DNA of 64,000 nucleotides from Brachybacterium timonense (GTDB lineage: Bacteria; Actinomycetota; Actinomycetes; Actinomycetales; Dermabacteraceae). Below are positions 26,310-35,617 of the stretch, piece by piece. The notes below the pieces were generated by a model. That model saw only the letters and a list, made by a program, of their open reading frames with translations. It did no database searches and was not told the DNA's origin. Made by a program: the position numbers and the translations under genes. How positions within the stretch are numbered: position 1 is the stretch's first letter; every line of letters starts with the position of its first letter. The stretch spans positions 701,420 to 765,419 of the forward strand of contig NZ_LT984895.1 in the NCBI RefSeq assembly GCF_900258505.1, given 5' to 3'.

Positions 26310-26924
26310 GTGGACGCTCTGATGATGACGCTCGGCTCTGGCTGGGTGAGCGGGGTGCGGCCCTACTTCATGGTCTTCCTGCTGGGGCTTACCGGCAGAG
26401 TCCTCGACCTGCAGCAGGTCCCCGCCGTGCTACAGCGCACCGATGTGCTGGTGATCGCGGGGATCATGCTGGTGGTCGACTTCGCGGCCGACAAAATCCC
26501 CTATCTCGATTCTCTGTGGGATCAGGTGCACACGGTGGTCCGCCCGATCGCGGGTGGGGCGCTCGGCTACCTGCTGGCGGGAGAGACCGACACCGTCACC
26601 GCCATCGTCATGGCGATGCTCGGCGGCGGCATGGCGCTCGGTTCACACCTGACGAAGGCAACGACGCGCGCCGCGGTGAACGTGTCACCGGAGGGGGCAT
26701 CGAACGCGATCGTGTCCACCACCGAGGACGTTGCTGCCGTGGTCATCGGCGTGCTCACGATCGCGCTGCCGGTGCTGGCGGGCATCGTCGCGCTGCTGTT
26801 GGTGGCCGCCGGCATCTACGTGGCGATTCAGATCCACCGACGGATCCGTGGGTTGCGGCGTCGGCTGCGTGACGCGCGGAAAGCACGCGCGGCGCGAGCC
26901 AGGGGAGGGGCAGCGCCCTCCTGA
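26310..26924 (+). CDS. DUF4126 family membrane protein
   Basis: 204 residues. Begins GSGWVSGVRPYFMVFLLGLTGR and carries several Gly/Ala-rich helices with the family-typical DKIPYLDSLWDQVHTVVRPIAGG and GSHLTKATTRAAVNVSPEGASN, then two C-terminal helices and an Arg-rich tail. Role unknown. GTG 26310 follows GGAGGAG. Confidence 0.8.
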   Translation: MDALMMTLGSGWVSGVRPYFMVFLLGLTGRVLDLQQVPAVLQRTDVLVIAGIMLVVDFAADKIPYLDSLWDQVHTVVRPIAGGALGYLLAGETDTVTAIVMAMLGGGMALGSHLTKATTRAAVNVSPEGASNAIVSTTEDVAAVVIGVLTIALPVLAGIVALLLVAAGIYVAIQIHRRIRGLRRRLRDARKARAARARGGAAPS

Positions 26925-27008
26925 TTCGCGCCGCGCGTGGCGGTGACACGGCTGCCCAGTGTTGGGGCCGTCCGCCCTGGGGTATTCGGCCGACGTGCCC
27001 CCGGTCCG

Positions 27009-27030
27009 GGCGCCTCAGACGGCAGGCGCC
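27009..27030. terminator. Hairpin at the end of the reverse-strand hypothetical gene
   Basis: GGCGCCT (27009-27015) pairs with AGGCGCC (27024-27030). It covers the stop codon of the gene at 27015 and lies in the gap between convergent genes. Confidence 0.3.
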
Positions 27031-27701
27031 TGACTGGCGCCTTGCTCCCACAGCGCCGCAATAGCCGCCTCCAAGCCGTCCCGGTCCAGATCCGAGACCG
27101 TCAGCACGCCATCATCGTCCAGCGGCAAATGCCCGACCTTCCAGGAGCCGCCCTCCTCAACGTGGAACATGAGCGGAACGGCATCCTGCGGGGCGGAGGC
27201 GTCGGTGCGACGCAGCGAGACGGTGCGTTCCTTACCCTCCGCCAGGAACGCCGAGCACACGCCCGCGATGGCGACAGGCACCTGCGAGGGGTCCGGCAGC
27301 GCTGTGATCGCGAAAGAGTCGAGATCATCCTGCGTGAGCATCAGTACGGCCTGATTGGCCTTGACAATGAATGCCATCCGCATCGCGTCGCCCTGGGCGA
27401 GCGCGATCCCCAGCCAGCGGTCCGCGGCGGTGAGGGCGGTAGCGATAATCTGCGCTTCCTCGCCCAGCAGCCACTGTCCATCCTCGGAGTAGGCCACCTT
27501 GCCGCGGGCGTGCAGCCCGGAGGTCACCGCAGCAGTCACGTACTCGCGCGCCTCCTCGGGGGCGCGGCGCAGCCCGATCTGCTCGCGGGTGATCTCCCCG
27601 GCGTCGGTCGTGCGCAGATCGAGCATGAAGTCGATCTCGTAGGCGGTGTACGTCGTCTGGCTCTCGTCAACCGACGGAGTCATGGTGGTCTGCTCGGTCA
27701 T
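27015..27701 (-). CDS. Hypothetical protein
   Basis: 228 residues, acidic, soluble, no signal peptide. Alternating strands and helices (YTAYEIDFMLDLRTTDAGEI; DAMRMAFIVKANQAVLML; VPLMFHVEEGGSWKVGHLPL) suggest a compact alpha/beta fold, but I cannot name the family. Start ATG 27701 has GGGGAG upstream. It sits 125 bp ahead of the end of the M3 peptidase gene on the same strand. Confidence 0.65.
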   Translation of the reverse strand: MTEQTTMTPSVDESQTTYTAYEIDFMLDLRTTDAGEITREQIGLRRAPEEAREYVTAAVTSGLHARGKVAYSEDGQWLLGEEAQIIATALTAADRWLGIALAQGDAMRMAFIVKANQAVLMLTQDDLDSFAITALPDPSQVPVAIAGVCSAFLAEGKERTVSLRRTDASAPQDAVPLMFHVEEGGSWKVGHLPLDDDGVLTVSDLDRDGLEAAIAALWEQGASQAPAV

Positions 27702-27826
27702 GTTCTCCCCTGATGCTCGCCCGGCGCACTGCCGCGCCGCTTGCCGGCACCAGCTTCTCAGATGCGGGAGAGACTGTGCACCTCACGTCTCAGCGGATCA
27801 GAGCGGCAGCCACGGCAAGCCTGGCC

Positions 27827-29884
27827 TCAGAGCAAGCCGCGCCGCTCCACGAGGTGCCGCACATCCCTGTCCTTCCCGCGCAGGGCACGGTAGGCATCGA
27901 CCATGTCCACCGAGCCGCCCAGCGCCAGCAGTTCACGGCGGAAGCGATCGCCGATCTCGCGCAGAGGGTGGCCCGCGGTGAGCTGTTCCTCGAACCAGGC
28001 CACGGCGTCGGCGTCGAAGACCTCGGCCCAGAAGTAGGAGTAGTAGCCCGCGGCGTATGACCCCGAGAAGGTGTGGTTGAAGTACCCGGTGCGGTACCGC
28101 GGTGCCACGAGCGGATGCGCCAGATGCTCCTGCTCGAGCTGCTGCGCCTCGAAGGCATGCGGATCCGATGGGATCTGCTCGGGCGCAAGGCGATGCCAGC
28201 GCCAGTCCAGAACGGCTGCAGCCAGGTACTCCACGGTGGAGAAGCCTTCGCCCCACAACGCTGAGGTCCGCACCGCCTGCAGCAGCTCGGATGGGATCGG
28301 CTCATCCGTGTCGACGTGGCGCGCCCAGTGCTCGACGATGCCGTCGCGCAGCGCCCACATCTCGTTGACCTGGGAGGGGAACTCCACCACATCGCGGGCT
28401 ACAGACGTGCCAGAGACCGATGCACGGTCCACGTCGCTCAGCAGCCCGTGCAGCGCATGCCCGAATTCATGGAACAGCGTGCGCACCTGATCCAGGGACA
28501 CGTAGGCGGGCTGACCCGGCGCCGGACGAGAGATGTTCAGGGTGTTCGCGATCACCGGGCGCATGCCGTGACGCCGCGACTGAGGCACAACCGCGTTCAT
28601 CCAGGCGCCACCGCGCTTGGTGTCACGAGTGAAGAAGTCACCGATGAACAGGCCGATCCCGGTGCCGTCGGCGTCGAAAACCTCCCAGATGCGGGCCAGC
28701 TCATGGTGGGCCGTCAGGTCATCTCGCTCCGTGAAGGTCAGCCCGTACACCTCGCGCGCGGCACGGAACACGCCGTCAACCAGCACCCGATCCAGCACCA
28801 GGTACGGCTGCAGAGCAGCCTCGTCCACTGCGAAGTCCTCGGCGCGTACCCGGTTCTCGTAGTACGCCCAGTCCCACGGCTCGAGGTCGGTGATCCCATC
28901 GGCTGCGGCCCGCTCGGCGATCCGTGCGGCTTCCCGGTCGACGTTGCGCATCGCAGCCGGCACTGCGGAGGCGAACAGCTCGTCCACTGCCGACGGGGTC
29001 TTCGCGGTGCGGTCGGCCACCGCGAGAGAGGCGAAGTCCTCGAAGCCGAGCAGCTGAGCCTTGCGGGCGCGCGCGTCGGCGATCCGTCGCGCGGGGCCCC
29101 AGGTCTCCTCACCGCGCTGGAGCGAGGCCCGATGGAGCTTTTCGCGGGTGGCGCGCACTGTCAGGGACCCCAGCAGGCCCTGCACCGTGGGCAGCTCCAG
29201 GGTGAGCAGGAACCCGTCGAGCCCTGCATCCTGGGCGGCAGTACGGGCGGTGGCGAGCTGCGCCGCATCCAGGCCCGCCAGGTCGGCTTCGTCCCGCACG
29301 TGCACTGCGGCCGCCTTGAGATCGGCGCGGACCTGCTGAGCGAAGGTCGTCTCCAGGGTGCTCAGTTCCTGATTCAGCTCTGCCAGCTGTGCCCGGCCGG
29401 CCTCATCGAGGCGGGCACCGCGCAGCACGAAACGCTGATGCATCCGCTCGAGGATCTGCTGCTCTTCGCGGTCCGAGCGCGGCCCGGCTGCGTGCAGCGC
29501 GTCCACACGGGCGAACAGCTCGGGGCTGAGCCACGTCGCATCGGCCAGCGCCGCGAGCCGCGGGGAGATCTCCGACTCGATACGGATCAGCTCTTCGGTG
29601 CCGTTTCCACCCATTTCATGGAAGAACACTCGCGAGACCCGAGCCAGCAGGGCGCTGCCCTCATCGAGCAGTTCGACCGTGTTCTCGAATGTGGGCTTGG
29701 CAGGATCTGCGGCGATCCGCTCCAGGAGAGCTTCCTGCTGCGCGATCCCGGCGTTGAAGGCCGGCATGTAGTGCTCGGGGCGGATCGCGGCGAAGTCCGG
29801 CAGCCCGTAGGGGAGGGCCGACGGCGAGGCGAAGGGGTTATCGGCGGGCAGGGCGAGTGAAGCGCTGGAGTGCGATGGAGCCAT
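27827..29884 (-). CDS. M3 family metallopeptidase (oligopeptidase A/Dcp type)
   Basis: 685-residue zinc oligopeptidase of the M3A group, cytoplasmic, which trims short peptides. The zinc site is LFHEFGHALHGLLSD (His472, Glu473, His476) with the third ligand Glu in the downstream FPSQVNEMWA. N-terminal FAAIRPEHYMPAF is the classic family opening and the whole length matches. ATG 29884 has no ribosome site but TAGCCT lies 6 nt upstream, so it probably has its own promoter although it follows the sugar operon by 36 bp. Confidence 0.93.
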   Translation of the reverse strand: MAPSHSSASLALPADNPFASPSALPYGLPDFAAIRPEHYMPAFNAGIAQQEALLERIAADPAKPTFENTVELLDEGSALLARVSRVFFHEMGGNGTEELIRIESEISPRLAALADATWLSPELFARVDALHAAGPRSDREEQQILERMHQRFVLRGARLDEAGRAQLAELNQELSTLETTFAQQVRADLKAAAVHVRDEADLAGLDAAQLATARTAAQDAGLDGFLLTLELPTVQGLLGSLTVRATREKLHRASLQRGEETWGPARRIADARARKAQLLGFEDFASLAVADRTAKTPSAVDELFASAVPAAMRNVDREAARIAERAAADGITDLEPWDWAYYENRVRAEDFAVDEAALQPYLVLDRVLVDGVFRAAREVYGLTFTERDDLTAHHELARIWEVFDADGTGIGLFIGDFFTRDTKRGGAWMNAVVPQSRRHGMRPVIANTLNISRPAPGQPAYVSLDQVRTLFHEFGHALHGLLSDVDRASVSGTSVARDVVEFPSQVNEMWALRDGIVEHWARHVDTDEPIPSELLQAVRTSALWGEGFSTVEYLAAAVLDWRWHRLAPEQIPSDPHAFEAQQLEQEHLAHPLVAPRYRTGYFNHTFSGSYAAGYYSYFWAEVFDADAVAWFEEQLTAGHPLREIGDRFRRELLALGGSVDMVDAYRALRGKDRDVRHLVERRGLL

Positions 29885-29890
29885 TGCCCC

Positions 29891-29896
29891 AGGCTA
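29891..29896 (-). promoter_or_regulatory. -10 box of a leaderless M3 peptidase mRNA
   Basis: TAGCCT on the reverse strand, 6 nt before ATG 29884. Confidence 0.5.
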
Positions 29897-29920
29897 GTCA
29901 CTCGCCCTGTCCGGCGCAGG

Positions 29921-31312
29921 TCAGGAGAACAAGGCGTTGATCTTGTCGTTGTACTCCGTGAAGTCGGCGCCGCTGATCTGGCGCTGCCAGATCCGGTCGA
30001 AGGCCGGCTGCATGATCGCCATGATCGAGGCGGAGTTCTGCACCAGCGGGTACAGGCCGGTCTGGCCCTCCGTGACCCGGTCCGTGAAGGCGCTGACGTC
30101 CAGACCGTCGTCCTCGTAGGAGGTGATTGCTGCCGTTGTGCCGACGTCCGTTGCTGGGAAGAACGGAGCGCGCTGCCCGATCAGCTGCTGCGCCTCATCG
30201 GAGGCGAGGAATGCGATCAGGCGCGCCGCCTCCTCCTTGTTCTGTGACTGGGCGCTGATGGAGTCGCCCAGCCCGTTGAACACCGAGACGGGATGCCCGA
30301 TCGGGCCCGCCGGCAGTGGTGAAAGCCCCAGGTCGACACCGTCGAGCCGGTTGAAGGTGCCGATCATCCACGAACCGGTCATCGCCAGCGCAGCGCTGCC
30401 CGATTGGATCTGCGCGGTGGCCGGGGAGGAATCCCCGAAACGCCCGAACGGCGGGAAGAAGCCTTTGTCTACCAGGCCGAAGTACCAGTCGATGGTCTTG
30501 ACGAAGAGTTCATCATCGAAACGGAAGCGGGTGCCCCACACCGGTTCATCAGTCCAGTGCCAGCCGGTGGACAGCGCGAAGGACCCCCACGTGGTCTGGC
30601 CGACGTAATCGATCGAGGGGTCGGCGGCGAGGCCGAAGGTCGCCACATTTCTGGCATCGAAACCCTTCTCGTCGCCGCGCACACCGTTCTTGTCGACGCT
30701 GAGATGGGCGATGATCTGCTCGAAGCTGCCGCCGTCATCCGGGTTCCAGTCGAGCCCGTACAGGTCGTCTTCCGACACACCGGAGTTCGCCAGGCGTCTG
30801 CGGTCGTAGGCGAAGGCGATCGTGTCGTAGTCCTTCGGCACGCCGTAGCGTTTGCCGTCCTGACCGGTCCAGAGGTCCTGCAACCCGTCCTGGAAGCGTG
30901 AGGCAGACAGCTCATCAACCGGCGCGAACCCGTCCAGCGGCGTGATCACACCGAGCTTCACGAACTCCGGGAAGCGCGCCAGGTGGTCGGTGAACGCGTC
31001 GGGCCCGGCCTCTGCGACGAAGCTCGCGGTGAGCTTCGTCCAGTAGTCGTCAAAGCCCAGCTGCGTGATGCGCACCTCGATATCGGGGTTCTTCTCCATG
31101 AACCGGTCGATCGCAGCCGAGTATGCGGGCAGCTGCAGGGCATCCCACAGCCAGTAGTCGATCGCCACCTTCCCGCGTGCGGTGCTCGCACCGCAGCCTG
31201 CGAGAGAGGCGGCTCCCGCTGCCCCCGCCGCGAGACCGGCCGTGCCGCCCAGGAGCGAGCGGCGCGACACTGCGCGGGGATCGGACCGAAGTGTGTGTCG
31301 TCGGGGAGTCAT
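29921..31312 (-). CDS. Sugar ABC transporter substrate-binding lipoprotein (galactoside locus)
   Basis: 463-residue family-1 solute-binding protein. N-terminus has a Tat-like SRRSLLGG followed by lipobox SLAGC (Cys40). The mature part shows YWLWDALQLPAYSAAIDRFMEKNPDIEV, the FNGLGDSISAQSQNKEEAARLIAFL helix and LAMTGSWMIGTF, all usual in CUT1 receptors. ATG 31312 has GAGGTG at 7-8 nt; GTG three codons earlier has none. It is last in the operon alpha-galactosidase, permease, permease, receptor. Confidence 0.9.
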   Translation of the reverse strand: MTPRRHTLRSDPRAVSRRSLLGGTAGLAAGAAGAASLAGCGASTARGKVAIDYWLWDALQLPAYSAAIDRFMEKNPDIEVRITQLGFDDYWTKLTASFVAEAGPDAFTDHLARFPEFVKLGVITPLDGFAPVDELSASRFQDGLQDLWTGQDGKRYGVPKDYDTIAFAYDRRRLANSGVSEDDLYGLDWNPDDGGSFEQIIAHLSVDKNGVRGDEKGFDARNVATFGLAADPSIDYVGQTTWGSFALSTGWHWTDEPVWGTRFRFDDELFVKTIDWYFGLVDKGFFPPFGRFGDSSPATAQIQSGSAALAMTGSWMIGTFNRLDGVDLGLSPLPAGPIGHPVSVFNGLGDSISAQSQNKEEAARLIAFLASDEAQQLIGQRAPFFPATDVGTTAAITSYEDDGLDVSAFTDRVTEGQTGLYPLVQNSASIMAIMQPAFDRIWQRQISGADFTEYNDKINALFS

Positions 31313-31322
31313 GGGGTGCACC

Positions 31323-32270
31323 TCACTTGATCCCGCTGAAGCCGATGGAGTCCACGATCCGCTTGGCGAACAGGGCGAAGAGGATCAGCATGGGCGCGGC
31401 CGCCACGAGCGTGGCCGCCATCAGGCCGGACCAGTCCGGACCGGTGCCCGGTGCCTGCGCCCGGAAGACACCGAGCGCGACCGTGAGCACGCGGGAGGCG
31501 TCGGTGTAGGACACCATCAGCGACCAGAAGTACTCGTTCCATGCCGTCATGTACGTCAGCAGCGCGAGCGTTGCGAGCGGCGCCGAACTCATCGGCAGCA
31601 CCAGGGTGAAGAACACCCGCACCTTCGAGGCGCCGTCGATCAGAGCTGCCTCCTCCACCTCGCGTGAGATGTTGTTGAAGAACTGCCGCAGGAAGAAGAT
31701 GGCGAACGGCGAGATGAACAAGGTGGGCAGCATGATGCCCAGCAGGGTGTCCACCAGGTGCAGGTTCTTGATCAGGATGAAGTTCGGCAGCAGCGTGAAG
31801 ATCTGCGGGATCATCATCGAGGCAAGGAACACCATGAACACGGTCTCCCGGCCCCGCCAGCGCAGGCGGGAGAATGCGTAGGCGGCCATGGCGCAGGAAA
31901 AGGTCTGCACGACGGTGATCGACGTCGCGACGATCACCGAGTTCAGCAGATACCGCCAGAAGTTGATGGAGGCGCCGGAGCCGCCCTGCGCGATGGCGGT
32001 GTCGACGTCCTGCAGGCCGAACACGCGCTCGAAGCCGCCGGTGTTCAGGCCGACGGGCAGCAGACTGCCCGGATTCGCAGCCAATGCGTTGTTGCTGGAC
32101 AGCGCTGTGCGCAGCATCCAGTAGAACGGGAACAGAGTGATGAACAGGAAGATGATCATCACCGCCCAGGCGAGGATCTTCCTCCAGGGGAACGGCTTAC
32201 CGGGCCGCGTGGACGGGACGCCCACGGGGCGCTGCGCTGCAGCGTCGACGGCGTCGGTGCTCTGACTCAT
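31323..32270 (-). CDS. Carbohydrate ABC transporter permease (MalG-like)
   Basis: 315-residue CUT1 permease with six helices, EAA loop EVEEAALIDGASKVRVFFTLVLPMS, and C-terminal FAKRIVDSIGFSGIK typical of MalG-type subunits. ATG 32270 follows GAGGAG; an upstream in-frame start is unlikely since it lies within the preceding gene's ribosome site. Pairs with the next permease. Confidence 0.92.
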   Translation of the reverse strand: MSQSTDAVDAAAQRPVGVPSTRPGKPFPWRKILAWAVMIIFLFITLFPFYWMLRTALSSNNALAANPGSLLPVGLNTGGFERVFGLQDVDTAIAQGGSGASINFWRYLLNSVIVATSITVVQTFSCAMAAYAFSRLRWRGRETVFMVFLASMMIPQIFTLLPNFILIKNLHLVDTLLGIMLPTLFISPFAIFFLRQFFNNISREVEEAALIDGASKVRVFFTLVLPMSSAPLATLALLTYMTAWNEYFWSLMVSYTDASRVLTVALGVFRAQAPGTGPDWSGLMAATLVAAAPMLILFALFAKRIVDSIGFSGIK

Positions 32271-32280
32271 CGTGTGCTCC

Positions 32281-33186
32281 TCAGTCCAGATCCGATTCGC
32301 CGGCACGGCTCAGCCTGTATTGGGTAAAGGTGATCACCAGCAGGATCAGCAGAAGCGCCACCGACAGCGCCGAGGCGTAGCCGAACTCGTACTCCGCGAA
32401 AGCGTTCTGGTAGATGTACATCTGCAGAACGCGTGAGGCATCGGCAGGGCCGCCCTGGGTGGTCACCGAGACTGTGTCAAACACCTGGAACGAGCCGATG
32501 ATCGTCATGATCAGCACAAGCGCCAGGATCGGCCGCAGCAGCGGCATGGTGATGCGTCGGAACATCTGGACCTCGGTGGCGCCGTCGGTGCGGGCTGCCT
32601 CGTAGAGGTGACTCGGGATCGACTGCAGCCCCGCGAAGATCAGCAGCGCCGTGTAGCCCATGTGCCGCCACACGTTCACCAGCGCGATGGTGGGGATCAC
32701 CCAGGCTTCGTTCGACCAGAACTGGATCGGGCCGATCCCGAACCACCCCAGCGCGATGTTCGCGATGCCGAGCTGCGTATCGAGGATCCACAGGAACACG
32801 ATGGCTGCGACGACATTGGAGACCAGGTACGGGGTCAGCACCAAGGATCGCAGGATCGTGGACTGCGTGAGCCGCTGCATCAGCACGGCGATCACGAGCG
32901 CGACGATGGTCTGCACCCCGATGTTGATGACCACATACAGCACGGTCACCACCAGGGCGTTCCAGAACACCGAGTCGGCCAGCATCTCCCGGTAGTTCTG
33001 CAACCCCACCCAGGTGGGCGGGGTGAGGGTCGTGTACTCCGTGAAGGAGTAGTAGATGCCGGTGATCATCGGCCAGATGAGGAAGACGAGCAGGCCGATG
33101 CTCGCCGGTGCGATGAACAGCAGCGCGAGCGCCGTGTCATCGCGGTGACGGCGCCTGGCGCCGCGTGCCGACGGTGAGGTGGTCAT
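32281..33186 (-). CDS. Carbohydrate ABC transporter permease (MalF-like)
   Basis: 301-residue CUT1 permease with six helices and the EAA loop HLYEAARTDGATEVQMFRRITMPLL. TVSVTTQGGPADASRVLQMYIYQNAF is the usual loop before the last helix. ATG 33186 follows AAAGGA. Lies 37 bp behind the alpha-galactosidase gene. Confidence 0.92.
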   Translation of the reverse strand: MTTSPSARGARRRHRDDTALALLFIAPASIGLLVFLIWPMITGIYYSFTEYTTLTPPTWVGLQNYREMLADSVFWNALVVTVLYVVINIGVQTIVALVIAVLMQRLTQSTILRSLVLTPYLVSNVVAAIVFLWILDTQLGIANIALGWFGIGPIQFWSNEAWVIPTIALVNVWRHMGYTALLIFAGLQSIPSHLYEAARTDGATEVQMFRRITMPLLRPILALVLIMTIIGSFQVFDTVSVTTQGGPADASRVLQMYIYQNAFAEYEFGYASALSVALLLILLVITFTQYRLSRAGESDLD

Positions 33187-33223
33187 GGGTGTCCTTTCCG
33201 CCGATCTGCAGTGATCAGATTCG

Positions 33224-35416
33224 TCAGGAAGCGACGGCTTCGAGCTCGAGCAGGAACGCCTGCTCGGGGGCGAGGTTCGGGGTGGCCAGGCCCGTGAGCG
33301 TCAGCGCAGAGCCGGGCAGGACCAGGCCCTCCGGTCGTGAAGCGAGGGGCCACCACGCGGGGGCCTCGAGGATGTGCGGGTCGCCGCTGGGGGCAAGCAG
33401 GCGCACCCGGTAGCGACGCGCATCGTCGAGCCCTCGCAGCCGCAGCGATCCGCGCGGGGACAGCGCCGAGCTGGACAGCGCCGCGAGGGAGAACACGGCA
33501 TGGCTCTGGTCATCGGCGACGACACCCTGGATCTGCAGCGATGTATCCGCGCGATCCACGCGCACCAGAGTGCCGGTGAACAACAGCTCTCGCAGGCGCT
33601 TGTACGCGCTGATCCATTCCCGCAGTTCGATGATCTCCTCATCGGTTGCCTGCGCGAGATCCCATTCGATGCCCAGATGGCCGAACAGGGCGGTGGCTGC
33701 GCGGAAGGCCAGGGAGTGCAGACGGCCCGTGGTGTGGGAGCGGCCTGAGGCGATGTGACTGCCCATCAGCTCCAGCGGGATGAGCTGTGCGGTCCAGCGG
33801 TTCATCTGCTGGCGCTCGAGCGGGTCGATGCAGTCTGACACCCACACGCGGTCGGTTCGTTCGAGCACCCCGAGGTCGACGCGTGCGCCGCCGGAGGAGC
33901 AGGACTCGATCTCCAGACCGGGAAAGCGCTCCTTCAGCTCGTCCATCAGGCGGTAGGCAGCCCGGGTCTGCGCGGACACGGCAGCGGCGCCGGTCGCGCG
34001 GGTGCCGGATTCGATCAGGTCACGGTTGTGGTCCCACTTGACGTACGAGATATCGGTGGATTCGAGCACCGCGACCATCTGGTCGCGGACATGGGCGTAC
34101 GCCTCGGGGATCGACAGGTTCAGCACCTGCTGGTGTCGCGAACGTACGGGGAGGCGGTCCGGGCCGGGCGCCATGATCCACTCGGGGTGGGCACGTGCCA
34201 CGTCGGAATCCTCGTTGACCATCTCCGGCTCGAACCACAGGCCGAACTGCATGCCCAGGTCCGTCACGTGGTCCGCGAGCGGGGCCAGGCCGTCCGGCCA
34301 GATCTCCGCGGAGACCACCCAGTCGCCGAGTCCAGAGTGATCATCACGCCGTGAACCGAACCAGCCGTCGTCCAGCACGTACCGTTCGACGCCGAGGCTC
34401 GCGGCGCGATCGGCGAGGTCCTTCAGGCGATCGAGGTCATGGTCGAAGTACACCGCCTCCCACACGTTCAGCGTGACGGGCCGGTTCAGGCTCACGTGGT
34501 GGTCCCGCGATCGCAGGTGGCGGTGGAAGCGTGCGGCCACGGCATCCAGGCCGATGCCGTAGGCGCCCATCACCCACGGGCTCTCGTACGAGGCGCCGGG
34601 GGCAAGGCGGCCCTCGCCGGCCAGCAGCAGCTCACCACCGCCGATCACCTGGTCGCCGGTCCACAGCCGTTCCGCCCGATGCACATGGTTGCCGGAGAAA
34701 GCGGTGTGCACGGCACGGATCTCACCGGAGGCGAAATCGAAGCCGGCCGGACCCGTGTGCAGCACGTAGGCGCTGTCAGCGCCCGTGCGGCCGCGACGGT
34801 TCTCGCGCACATGCGCGCCAACGCCGAAGGCGCTGCGTTGCGGCACCCGCTCCTTGCCCCACCGTCCGGCAAGGTCGAGGATCTCGTCGGCGTCGGGGGA
34901 GGCGGGCAGCGTCAGGGTGAGGCCCTGTAGCACGTAGTCGTCGTCACCGGTGTTCGTGAGCTGGGCCCGTTCGCGCACGAGTCCGCTAGCCAGCAGCTCG
35001 ACGGTGAGCTCCACGCGGATCCCGGCAGCCGGGTCCTCCAGGGTCCACACGGCGGCGCCGGCACCGGTTTCGTGCAGTGCGCCGTCGGTGCGTCCGGGTG
35101 GAACCGTGACGCCGGTGACGGTCAGGCGTGGGGAGAAGAACGACCCGTCGGCGCGAGCCCCGGAGATGCCGGGATGACCGGTCCATGCGTCGGCGAGCTG
35201 CGGCAGGATCGCCACGCGCACGGGCTCATCGGCACCGTTGTTCGGCACCGTGTGCACGCTGGCGTCCGCGATCGCCTCGGCATCCGCCCCGCTGAGCGGC
35301 CCCAGGTCATCGCCCCAGTGCAGGATCGCTGGGGAACGGTCCCCGCGGGCCTCCAGCAGCACCGACACATCCGATGCGCGAAGGTGGACAAGGGCGGGGC
35401 GGACGGACGACGTCAT
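33224..35416 (-). CDS. Alpha-galactosidase, GH36
   Basis: 730-residue cytoplasmic GH36 enzyme cleaving terminal alpha-galactose from melibiose, raffinose-type sugars and the like. N-terminal beta-supersandwich to about residue 300, then the barrel beginning TLNVWEAVYFDHD and VLDDGWFGSRRDD. Nucleophile Asp462 is in YVKWDHNRD, acid/base Asp528 in VWVSDCIDPLERQQM, and SCSSGGARVDLG is intact. ATG 35416 has GGAGG at 8 nt. First gene of the sugar operon, so the importer likely brings in alpha-galactosides. Confidence 0.95.
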   Translation of the reverse strand: MTSSVRPALVHLRASDVSVLLEARGDRSPAILHWGDDLGPLSGADAEAIADASVHTVPNNGADEPVRVAILPQLADAWTGHPGISGARADGSFFSPRLTVTGVTVPPGRTDGALHETGAGAAVWTLEDPAAGIRVELTVELLASGLVRERAQLTNTGDDDYVLQGLTLTLPASPDADEILDLAGRWGKERVPQRSAFGVGAHVRENRRGRTGADSAYVLHTGPAGFDFASGEIRAVHTAFSGNHVHRAERLWTGDQVIGGGELLLAGEGRLAPGASYESPWVMGAYGIGLDAVAARFHRHLRSRDHHVSLNRPVTLNVWEAVYFDHDLDRLKDLADRAASLGVERYVLDDGWFGSRRDDHSGLGDWVVSAEIWPDGLAPLADHVTDLGMQFGLWFEPEMVNEDSDVARAHPEWIMAPGPDRLPVRSRHQQVLNLSIPEAYAHVRDQMVAVLESTDISYVKWDHNRDLIESGTRATGAAAVSAQTRAAYRLMDELKERFPGLEIESCSSGGARVDLGVLERTDRVWVSDCIDPLERQQMNRWTAQLIPLELMGSHIASGRSHTTGRLHSLAFRAATALFGHLGIEWDLAQATDEEIIELREWISAYKRLRELLFTGTLVRVDRADTSLQIQGVVADDQSHAVFSLAALSSSALSPRGSLRLRGLDDARRYRVRLLAPSGDPHILEAPAWWPLASRPEGLVLPGSALTLTGLATPNLAPEQAFLLELEAVAS

Positions 35417-35492
35417 GCAGGGACCTCCGGAGACGAGGCGACGGCGCGCAACGACCCGGGCAGGGGCAGGGCATCGTCGCTCTGACTGATGA

Positions 35493-35509
35493 TGTAAGCG
35501 CACCGTACA
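35493..35509. promoter_or_regulatory. Possible LacI-type operator ahead of the alpha-galactosidase operon
   Basis: TGTAAGCG resembles one half of the common LacI-family palindrome TGTAAGCGCTTACA; the second half is degenerate (CACCGTACA), leaving TGTA and TACA arms 9 bp apart. It lies 77 bp before the start codon. No LacI gene is nearby. Confidence 0.25.
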
Positions 35510-35617
35510 CGCGCGGGCCGACAGACACCGAGGGCTGCAGTCCCGCAGGCGTGGTCTCGCACGCGCGGATCCGTCGTCCCGGACGGGACGTGCGCTCGAC
35601 CCCGAAAGGGGTGCGGC

